Below, piece by piece: positions 6,064 through 9,996 of a DNA stretch of 25,037 nucleotides. Made by a program: the position numbers and the translations under genes. The notes beneath the pieces are model-generated. The model did not search any database. It was not told the DNA's origin and was given only the letters and a program-made list of their open reading frames with translations. Source of the DNA: a virus; the IMG/VR virus record IMGVR_UViG_3300011116_000780, positions 1 to 25,037 of that record; one strand, written 5' to 3'. Position 1 is the first letter of the stretch, and the number at the start of each line of letters is the position of its first letter.

Positions 6064-6417
6064 TTAGATTAAGCCAAGGATTGAGAGCCAACTGTCGGGA
6101 TGGTCGGGCTCGACTTCGTCATCACCTGGGGTGAAGCAGACTGAGTCGAGGGACCATTCTTCGATTTCCTCGTTGGTTGGGACATCGTACCAGCCTTCGA
6201 GTTCTTCTTCGCTGCACTGTGGTTTCCAGTAGCAGCGGTAGACGCCTTGCTTGTCGATGTAGACCGAGCCGTTGACCGGGTGCGTGTCTTCGTCTTCTGA
6301 GTCGAATGCACTTGGGTCGTAGTTGACTTCGGCTTGGTACTGTTCTTGACCTTCCTCTTCGGAGAAGGGGATGTAGCCAAAGGATTCAGCGATGGCTTGT
6401 GTCGTGGGGTGAAGCAT
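6064..6417 (-). CDS. Highly acidic hypothetical protein (117 aa)
   Basis: It reads MLHPTTQAIAESFGYIPFSE and is very rich in Glu and Asp (FDSEDEDTHPVNG, CSEEELEGWYDVP, GDDEVEPDHPDSW). One compact beta segment, GSVYIDKQGVYRCYWKP, breaks the acidic background. Very acidic early phage proteins can act as DNA mimics or host-enzyme inhibitors, but nothing specific supports that here. It ends 14 nt before the next start. Its DNA is GC-richer than its neighbours' (many GAG and GTC codons). Confidence 0.75.
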   Translation of the reverse strand: MLHPTTQAIAESFGYIPFSEEEGQEQYQAEVNYDPSAFDSEDEDTHPVNGSVYIDKQGVYRCYWKPQCSEEELEGWYDVPTNEEIEEWSLDSVCFTPGDDEVEPDHPDSWLSILGLI

Positions 6418-6430
6418 TGGATTAGTTCCG

Positions 6431-6472
6431 TGATGATGATTGAAATGATTGTGATGATGACAATGATGATGT
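6431..6472. repeat. TGATGA-rich simple sequence
   Basis: The 63-nt gap between two genes is largely an imperfect run of TGA/ATG triplets (for example TGATGATGATTGAAATGATT). On the minus strand it is a CAT/TCA-rich, probably unstructured leader for the acidic protein that starts at 6417. It looks like replication slippage and no gene is evident. Confidence 0.6.
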
Positions 6473-6480
6473 CGTTATCT

Positions 6481-6675
6481 TTATGGTGCGTCTTCGTCGT
6501 CATAGATAACGCCCTCCCATTCATTCGTTGTTTGGAAGCCAACGAAGGTACCGTTGTCTTCAATGAGTGACCATTCGGTCTGTTGAGATTCACGCATGGC
6601 TTGCTCTTGTTCATGAGCCATGTCAGCCATGGCGTCAAGCAAGTCAGCGTTGTAGTTCACATCGAGTTGAGTCAT
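6481..6675 (-). CDS. Small acidic hypothetical protein (64 aa)
   Basis: From the ATG at 6675 it reads MTQLDVNYNADLLDAMADMA, then HEQEQAMRESQQTEWSLIED and ends EGVIYDDEDAP. The N-terminal half is helical and Met/Gln-rich, and the C-terminus is acidic. This start is chosen because it leaves repeat R copy 3 in the leader at 30 nt; an in-frame ATG at 6738 would read through the repeat. No family is recognised. Confidence 0.7.
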   Translation of the reverse strand: MTQLDVNYNADLLDAMADMAHEQEQAMRESQQTEWSLIEDNGTFVGFQTTNEWEGVIYDDEDAP

Positions 6676-6705
6676 GGTTTGAATTAATGTGGTGAAAAGG
6701 GTTGA

Positions 6706-6730
6706 GCAGTTTAACGTCATGCTCAGGACG
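6706..6730 (-). repeat. 25-nt leader repeat R, copy 3
   Basis: It differs from copy 1 at one loop position (T for C), with the CGTC/GACG arms kept. It ends 30 nt before the ATG at 6675. It lies 37 nt after the stop of the upstream gene, so proximity to the start, not to the stop, is what the three copies share. Confidence 0.8.
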
Positions 6731-6742
6731 TGGGTCATTAAT

Positions 6743-6756
6743 AGTACGTGCGTACT
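6743..6756. other. Perfect dyad AGTACG-TG-CGTACT
   Basis: Two 6-nt arms pair exactly around a 2-nt spacer, 12 nt upstream (minus strand) of repeat R copy 3. The short spacer suits a dimeric DNA-binding protein better than an RNA hairpin. It occurs once in the window. Confidence 0.45.
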
Positions 6757-6767
6757 ACCCCCGTAGG

Positions 6768-7190
6768 TCAGGCTTGGACGTGGGACCAGGCCCTTCCCTT
6801 GTGGATATTGGAGATGGTGTGTTGGCTAACGCCGTACGCCTTACCGATGTCGATGTAAGCGCGATTGAGGCTCTTGAATTCCTTCATGATTGAAGGCGTT
6901 GCAAGGACACCTTTGATCTCGCGGACATCTCCTTCGGAGAGCTTGGCGTTACAGAAAGCGTCTGGTTTAACACGCTTGGGGCGATCACCAGACACAATCT
7001 TCTTGACCAGTGCCATCTCACCGTCCTGCTGGAGCGCAGGCCGAGGAGTTGTGTTGATTACCTGACGGATCGGCAGTCCAAGGGTCACAGATGTTCCGTC
7101 TTTCATGACAGAGATCGTGACCTTGCCTTCCCTGGTAATCACAGAGACATGGTCAGGGTTTTGGATGTCGAGTTGACTGATGGCTTCCAT
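6768..7190 (-). CDS. Helix-turn-helix protein (140 aa)
   Basis: From the ATG at 7190 it reads MEAISQLDIQNPDHVSVITR. Residues 1-45 form a beta-rich N-terminal domain (VSVITREGKVTISVMKDGT). A linker leads to the C-terminal DNA-binding tail at about 80-138, reading NAKLSEGDVREIK, then YIDIGKAYGVSQHTISNIHK and AWSHV. The helix-turn-helix at about 112-130 and the final [RK]-x-W-[ST]-H match the tail of the protein at 459-803. The stretch upstream of this ATG contains a long GC-rich hairpin and is unlikely to be coding. Likely a phage regulator; its target sites could be the palindromes or repeats of this arm. Confidence 0.75.
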   Translation of the reverse strand: MEAISQLDIQNPDHVSVITREGKVTISVMKDGTSVTLGLPIRQVINTTPRPALQQDGEMALVKKIVSGDRPKRVKPDAFCNAKLSEGDVREIKGVLATPSIMKEFKSLNRAYIDIGKAYGVSQHTISNIHKGRAWSHVQA

Positions 7191-7246
7191 GAGTTGAATG
7201 GAGTTCGGTAAGAAGATAGCGAGATGAGAGCTGGATGCAAGTACTA

Positions 7247-7311
7247 GGTTTAGTCCCCAGCACCCCCTCCCACGCCACCGGTAGTGGCAGTGGGGGGAAT
7301 GGGGACCAACC
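7247..7311 (-). other. Long GC-rich hairpin in the leader of the HTH gene
   Basis: Nested arms pair over about 65 nt: GGTT/AACC, GTCCCC/GGGGAC, CCCCCTCCCAC/GTGGGGGG and GCCAC/GTGGC, with small interruptions. It begins 4 nt after the stop at 7316 and ends 56 nt before the ATG at 7190. There is no T tract after it on the minus strand (CTAAACCTAG), so a simple intrinsic terminator is unlikely. Confidence 0.6.
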
Positions 7312-7315
7312 TCTG

Positions 7316-7666
7316 TTACCTCATGTAGAGGTAGGAGCCTGCCCAATCGGCATTGTGTAGACATGCCTCATAGGACGTGTCATCCAGCAGTTGGTAGCGG
7401 ACGTGAGCAGCCGGAGCTTTCCAGCTGGCTGGCTTGTAGACGGCACCGGTCTGACGTGAGACAAATGCATGGACGGACGAGGATGGTCTCGTCTCGTTGG
7501 CATTGGTGATCTCAATGATCTTGTAGTACTTAGTACCACGCTGTACGTCAAACCTCAGTGAGCCGTAATTGGTAGGATACATCTTTTCGTAGCGCTCAAC
7601 CAGGACTTTCGTCAGGTTGTTAATGCGCTCCTCAATGAGTGCAGTGTCAGTGCTTAGGCTGTTCAT
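7316..7666 (-). CDS. Conserved cyanophage hypothetical protein (116 aa)
   Basis: From the ATG at 7666 it reads MNSLSTDTALIEERINNLTK. The core has KYYKIIEITNANE, SVHAFVSRQTGAVYKPASW, KAPAAHVRYQL and ends WAGSYLYMR. The HAFV..[KQ]TG.VYKPASWKAPA block with a terminal GG/GSYLY[MI]R is a pattern I know from a small protein widespread in cyanophages, of unknown function. The start overlaps the upstream membrane-protein gene by 20 nt. It probably forms a small soluble beta-rich fold. Confidence 0.75.
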   Translation of the reverse strand: MNSLSTDTALIEERINNLTKVLVERYEKMYPTNYGSLRFDVQRGTKYYKIIEITNANETRPSSSVHAFVSRQTGAVYKPASWKAPAAHVRYQLLDDTSYEACLHNADWAGSYLYMR

Positions 7667-7844
7667 GGTTCTGACCTTGGTTGATGTTGGTGATGTCGAT
7701 GCCAACTGCGGCGCACATCGTCATGACTGCAATAGCAGTAGCGAGGAGGCCGACAAAGAAGTTGGCAACGGGCGTCTCATAACGAGACCCATAAGAATCA
7801 AGGTGAACGAATTGATTCTTGCCGATGCGAGCAATGTGTTTCAT
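7647..7844 (-). CDS. Small single-span membrane protein (65 aa)
   Basis: From the ATG at 7844 it reads MKHIARIGKNQFVHLDSYGS, with one hydrophobic helix at about 28-47 (ANFFVGLLATAIAVMTMCAA) and a short polar tail. The basic N-terminus suggests it stays cytoplasmic. Function is unknown; small early membrane proteins of phages often alter host membranes or exclude other phages, but nothing here shows that. The leader (AACCTTAACTCAC) lacks a Shine-Dalgarno, and an 8-bp hairpin lies 25 nt upstream. Confidence 0.7.
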   Translation of the reverse strand: MKHIARIGKNQFVHLDSYGSRYETPVANFFVGLLATAIAVMTMCAAVGIDITNINQGQNHEQPKH

Positions 7845-7869
7845 GTGAGTTAAGGTTGTGTAGACAGAG

Positions 7870-7890
7870 GCAGTCCTGGGTGAGGACTGC
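7870..7890 (-). other. Leader hairpin N, copy 1
   Basis: GCAGTCCT and AGGACTGC pair perfectly over 8 bp around a 5-nt loop, 25 nt upstream of the ATG at 7844. On the minus strand it is preceded by GGGTTTTC. The hairpin at 8376-8392 has the same layout. No T tract follows. Confidence 0.6.
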
Positions 7891-7905
7891 AGAAAACCCA
7901 CCGCC

Positions 7906-7921
7906 GATACGAATTCGTATC
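7906..7921. promoter_or_regulatory. Palindrome GATACGAATTCGTATC, possible operator
   Basis: This is a perfect 16-bp palindrome without spacer, followed by AACG. A near copy with one change (GATATGAATTCGTATC) is at 9298-9313, also followed by AA and a CG. Both lie in non-coding leaders. A spacerless palindrome suits a dimeric DNA-binding protein. Function inferred. Confidence 0.5.
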
Positions 7922-7965
7922 AACGGAAGGGTTAAGTGCAGTCGTCAGATTACTGAGAACAATAA

Positions 7966-8352
7966 TTAGAAGGGCAGCTCAGCGAGCGTTGGTTCAGCCT
8001 TGGGTTGCTGTTGTGCAACTGCAGGCTTTGGCTCTGGAGCTGACCCGATAACAGCACGAACACGCGTCAATGCAACTTCCGGATACTTGAGAGCAATCAG
8101 CTGGTCATCCTTGAAGTAGTGCGTACGGATACTGTTGATCCGCACGTCCCACTGCGTAAGGATAAGCTGCTGGCCGACCGACAACGTACCGTTGTTGTAT
8201 GCCGTGTGAAGACCGTTGCTGTTGTTGAATTTGATGCGGCAAACACCGTCGTACTGGTCCTTGACGTACATGGTGATCGCAAGAAACTCGCGACCTTCAT
8301 GCACTGCAACTTCCAGGTGGGCGATGTTGCCGACAATGGTGTTACTGAACAT
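7966..8352 (-). CDS. Probable single-stranded DNA-binding protein, OB-fold (128 aa)
   Basis: From the ATG at 8352 it reads MFSNTIVGNIAHLEVAVHEG, then FLAITMYVKDQYDGVCRIKF and SVGQQLILTQWDVRINSIRT. The VGNI ... V.E..EFLAITM.V order and later GQQL...G-like strand resemble SSB OB-folds. A Pro/Gln-rich linker (EPKPAVAQQQPKAEP) ends in TLAELPF, like the acidic [DE]-[ILP]-PF tail through which SSBs recruit partners. Expected role: coating single-stranded DNA during phage replication. The call rests on shape and tail, as sequence similarity is weak. A hairpin lies 23 nt upstream. Confidence 0.6.
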   Translation of the reverse strand: MFSNTIVGNIAHLEVAVHEGREFLAITMYVKDQYDGVCRIKFNNSNGLHTAYNNGTLSVGQQLILTQWDVRINSIRTHYFKDDQLIALKYPEVALTRVRAVIGSAPEPKPAVAQQQPKAEPTLAELPF

Positions 8353-8375
8353 TGTTAATGTGAAGTAAGGGACTA

Positions 8376-8416
8376 GCAGGAGTGAATCCTGCAAGAAACC
8401 CTGTGCAATGACAGGG
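8376..8416 (-). other. Leader hairpin N, copy 2, with a second hairpin beside it
   Basis: GCAGGA/TCCTGC pair around a 5-nt loop at 8376-8392, 23 nt upstream of the ATG at 8352. On the minus strand the stem is preceded by GGGTTTCTT, close to the GGGTTTTC before copy 1 at 7870-7890. A second hairpin CCCTGT/ACAGGG occupies 8399-8416. No T tract follows either. Confidence 0.55.
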
Positions 8417-8429
8417 CTTGATGCAGAAA

Positions 8430-8618
8430 TCAGCTGTTGGCAAGCTTTGAATACAACTTGCGAGCACCAGCGAGAGACAAGCTGGTGCTTTGGTCGTAAC
8501 CCTTCTGACCTTTACGGACCAGCTTGGTTACGTGTGCCACATTTCCTTCGGTGTAAACGAAGAAGAAATAGATGGCTTGGTTGGTTTCAACTGCCAGGGT
8601 TTTGTCAGGAGTAGACAT
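8430..8618 (-). CDS. Hypothetical small protein (62 aa)
   Basis: From the ATG at 8618 it reads MSTPDKTLAVETNQAIYFFF, then VYTEGNVAHVTKLVRKGQKG and ends AGARKLYSKLANS. It appears to be a beta sheet followed by a C-terminal helix with an SLSLAGARKLY turn, as in small DNA- or protein-binding phage proteins. No family is recognised. The leader ATTCAACACCACACC is Shine-Dalgarno-free, and leader element L copy A ends 21 nt upstream of the ATG. Confidence 0.7.
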   Translation of the reverse strand: MSTPDKTLAVETNQAIYFFFVYTEGNVAHVTKLVRKGQKGYDQSTSLSLAGARKLYSKLANS

Positions 8619-8639
8619 GGTGTGGTGTTGAATGTGTGG

Positions 8640-8688
8640 TGCCCATCTCCACGTTGGGCAATAACTGGACCAGGGTTTGCACCTGGTC
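8640..8688 (-). other. Double-hairpin leader element L, copy A
   Basis: On the minus strand, hairpin 1 is GACCAGG-TGCAAAC-CCTGGTC (7 bp, 7-nt loop). Six spacer bases follow, then hairpin 2, TGCCCA-ACGTGGAGA-TGGGCA (6 bp). The element ends 21 nt before the ATG at 8618. Copy B at 8878-8926 keeps the TGCAAAC loop and hairpin 2 stem, while the hairpin 1 stem differs yet still pairs fully. Confidence 0.65.
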
Positions 8689-8703
8689 ACCCGCTTTGAC
8701 GGA

Positions 8704-8856
8704 TCAGCTGAGAACCTTCATTTCAGAGATGAAATAATGTTCTCCTTCTTCGACATCAGCAGTCTGTATCCATTGCTCAGCCGCTTGACGGCTAGAGAAC
8801 ACAGACAGCAGATGATCTTGGTACAGATCACCAAGGCTGACGACGTAGACAGTCAT
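8704..8856 (-). CDS. Small hypothetical protein (50 aa)
   Basis: The minus-strand frame from the ATG at 8856 encodes MTVYVVSLGDLYQDHLLSVF, then SSRQAAEQWIQTADVEEGEH and YFISEMKVLS. The order VYVVSLGD ... LLSVFSSRQAAEQWI ... HYFISEMKVL is a small beta-alpha-beta unit that I associate with short phage and bacterial proteins of the 'VFSS.e.A..[YW]I' type of unknown function. It is supported by leader element L copy B at exactly the same 21-nt distance as copy A has from the next gene. Confidence 0.75.
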   Translation of the reverse strand: MTVYVVSLGDLYQDHLLSVFSSRQAAEQWIQTADVEEGEHYFISEMKVLS

Positions 8857-8877
8857 GGATCTACTCCACGTGTGCAG

Positions 8878-8926
8878 TGCCCATCTCTGCTTTGGGCAAT
8901 AGTTGCTGCTGGGTTTGCACCAGCAG
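8878..8926 (-). other. Double-hairpin leader element L, copy B
   Basis: On the minus strand, hairpin 1 is CTGCTGG-TGCAAAC-CCAGCAG and hairpin 2 is TGCCCA-AAGCAGAGA-TGGGCA. The element ends 21 nt before the ATG at 8856. The loop TGCAAAC, the spacer ending TAT and the hairpin 2 stem match copy A; nearly every pair of the outer hairpin 1 stem is changed in a compensated way. Confidence 0.65.
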
Positions 8927-9003
8927 ACTCGCTTGAATACGAATCAACGTGACAAGTAACGGCCATTATTAGGGAGGCCCCCCTCGTGCACCTTGGATAC
9001 GGA
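8927..9003. other. Spacer with a partial copy of the GATACGAATTC palindrome
   Basis: No convincing gene. GAATACGAATCAACG at 8934-8948 looks like the palindrome of 7906-7921 with its central TCGTAT removed, and GGATACGGATCAG at 8994-9007 is a weaker relative that runs into the end of the next gene. Their repeated placement in leaders suggests a decaying operator family. Confidence 0.35.
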
Positions 9004-9141
9004 TCAGTCTTTAGGCTCAATCGCCTTGGCTACCTTTCGACGGGTAGCCTTAACGAATGCCTGGATCTTCTCCTTGCTTTGATCCTTGGCAACTACGTTG
9101 GCTGCATGGATCAGTGCAATGGATAGGTGGTGACGAATCAT
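9004..9141 (-). CDS. Small basic hypothetical protein (45 aa)
   Basis: The frame from the ATG at 9141 encodes MIRHHLSIALIHAANVVAKD, then QSKEKIQAFVKATRRKVAKA and IEPKD. It is a single amphipathic, Lys/Arg-rich helical protein, possibly nucleic-acid or membrane associated. It has a good ribosome site (AGGAG, 8 nt before the ATG), and its start overlaps the stop of the upstream peptide as ATGA. No family is recognised. Confidence 0.7.
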   Translation of the reverse strand: MIRHHLSIALIHAANVVAKDQSKEKIQAFVKATRRKVAKAIEPKD

Positions 9142-9254
9142 GGTGAACTCCTGTGATGTGGATGTAAACCCTTGGACTTACCTGCGCTACGCGCAGTGCC
9201 AAGCAATGTAAATGCAACTACAATTCCTAACAGAATCAAAGTCACAGTCTTCAT
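9138..9254 (-). CDS. Tiny membrane or secreted peptide (38 aa)
   Basis: The frame from the ATG at 9254 encodes MKTVTLILLGIVVAFTLLGT, then ARSAGKSKGLHPHHRSSP. Residues 4-19 are strongly hydrophobic after a single Lys, and the tail is basic and His-rich. It could be a one-span inner-membrane peptide or be cut after GTARSA-like residues. The stop overlaps the next start as ATGA, which supports translation. Structured element M copy 3 lies inside its second half, so the tail may be read-through into an RNA element. Confidence 0.6.
   Translation of the reverse strand: MKTVTLILLGIVVAFTLLGTARSAGKSKGLHPHHRSSP
9171..9203 (-). other. Structured RNA element M, copy 3
   Basis: On the minus strand, outer helix CTTGG/CCAAG encloses CA and GTAAGT, and the inner hairpin is CTGCGC-GTA-GCGCAG (6 bp). 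It is read in a different frame from copy 1, and copy 2 is non-coding, so the resemblance is not a shared peptide. It ends 29 nt before the ATG at 9141. Confidence 0.65.
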
Positions 9255-9297
9255 CTGAAAGTTGTTGCGGCGCGGGGCTTTCCCCACTTTCGAGCAC

Positions 9298-9313
9298 GAT
9301 ATGAATTCGTATC
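9298..9313. promoter_or_regulatory. Near-palindrome GATATGAATTCGTATC, possible operator
   Basis: It differs by one base from the perfect palindrome at 7906-7921 and is likewise followed by AA and CG. It lies 43 nt upstream of the ATG at 9254, in a position where a bound protein could control the early operon. Function inferred. Confidence 0.45.
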
Positions 9314-9390
9314 AATCGTTAAATTCCCACCGAAATATCCTGATTTGCTAACATTACTTGACAAATCCTGCGCTTTGGTGTCTAAAACTT

Positions 9391-9438
9391 AGCGAACGTA
9401 GTGAGCGTTGCCCTCCCTCAGCGAACGCAGTGAGCGTT
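9391..9438. repeat. Two 19-nt direct repeats with internal dyads
   Basis: AGCGAACGTAGTGAGCGTT (9391-9409) and AGCGAACGCAGTGAGCGTT (9420-9438) differ by one base and are spaced 29 nt apart. Each can form AACGY-AGTGA-GCGTT, a 5-bp hairpin. A following CGCTC (9445-9449) can pair with GAGCG of the second copy. They could be iterons of an origin, protein sites, or a mobile short palindrome. Confidence 0.6.
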
Positions 9439-9621
9439 TCCCTTCGCTCGCAATGCATACACCACGTACTTCTTTTTTTTCTCCCCACAATCGCAGTCGG
9501 ATGGGTGGTGGGAGAAGCGTCAGGTAATTTTGTACCCTATTTGGCCCTATAAGGGGCTTTTCCGTTGAAGTAAAAATGCAATAATGTAGTAATTTTTAAG
9601 GCTTTACCCAAATTTCTACAC

Positions 9622-9648
9622 AAAAAAGCCGGGGTCTTTCTCCCCGGC
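9622..9648 (-). terminator. Strong rho-independent terminator
   Basis: On the minus strand GCCGGGG/CCCCGGC pairs perfectly over 7 bp around a 7-nt loop and is followed by TTTTTT. It lies 24 nt after the stop of the 70-aa gene, so that gene is probably a separate transcript and the rest of the left arm starts from the gap to its left. Confidence 0.85.
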
Positions 9649-9672
9649 GTTATTTACGATTAGAAAAATTTA

Positions 9673-9885
9673 TTATTCTCCCTTCTTTGCCTTGTATGCG
9701 AGCGTTGCATTCATTGCTTTTTTAAAAGCATCCTCATCGGGGAGCTCATATGCCAGTTCTTTTTTAGCCGAAGTCACAAAATCACGGACTTCCAAAGAGT
9801 CACGCCCTTCTTTTGCCATATTTACGGCTTTGTTTTTGATGGCTTCCAGGGCTTCGACCCGTTTTTGGCGCGTTCCAGCGTCCAT
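9673..9885 (-). CDS. Small helical hypothetical protein (70 aa)
   Basis: It reads MDAGTRQKRVEALEAIKNKA, then VNMAKEGRDSLEVRDFVTSA and ends ATLAYKAKKGE. It is highly charged and predicted to form two or three helices, with no Cys and no membrane segment. It is the first minus-strand gene at the divergent junction and has its own terminator, so it is probably one of the first genes expressed or a regulator of the switch; this is inferred from position only. An AAGG is too close to the ATG to be a normal ribosome site. Confidence 0.7.
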   Translation of the reverse strand: MDAGTRQKRVEALEAIKNKAVNMAKEGRDSLEVRDFVTSAKKELAYELPDEDAFKKAMNATLAYKAKKGE

Positions 9886-9996
9886 CCTTGGTCTAAATAG
9901 CGTTATTCTTCAATAATAACTGGTTTATTTCTTGGATTCATCAACAATAGAATGTTGACAGACAAATAACCGGGTAATAAACCAATTAGGTGGCAT
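9886..9996. promoter_or_regulatory. Divergent promoter region between the two arms
   Basis: The gap separates oppositely directed arms. Nested dyads are seen: TCAACA-ATAGAA-TGTTGA (9941-9958) inside GGTTTATT (9922-9929) and AATAAACC (9976-9983). On the plus strand TTGACA (9955-9960) overlaps the inner dyad, with TAATAA 14 nt later as a poor-spacing -10. AGGTGG just before the ATG at 9997 is a ribosome site. The layout suits a shared operator; exact promoters are uncertain. Confidence 0.5.

Larger units (their letters stand above)
9255..9621. other. Longest non-coding gap of the window (about 370 nt)
   Basis: No gene with convincing codon use is seen on either strand. It holds a CGGGG-CTTT-CCCC hairpin (near 9275), the palindrome at 9298-9313, a 19-nt direct repeat at 9391-9438, a T8 tract at 9472-9479 and a small GGCCC-TATAA-GGGGC hairpin followed by TTTT near 9541-9561. 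Position and content would suit a regulatory or replication region upstream of the main early operon; the role is unproven. Confidence 0.55.

Noticed and set aside
8640-8926. Leader elements L as degenerate tRNAs
   Set aside because: Hairpin 1 resembles a T arm, but no acceptor stem, anticodon arm or terminal CCA can be placed around it in either copy.
8853-8966. 37-codon minus-strand open frame covering leader element L copy B, ending ATGA on the next start
   Set aside because: The equivalent frame at copy A is closed by a stop and has no start codon, and the changes between copies preserve pairing rather than a peptide. Kept as a minor alternative explanation.
9358-9552. Plus-strand open frame in the large non-coding gap, and a TTGACA at its start
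   Set aside because: It would start at TTG, includes the repeats and the T8 tract, and its product looks random. The TTGACA has no -10 at proper spacing and no plus-strand gene follows.
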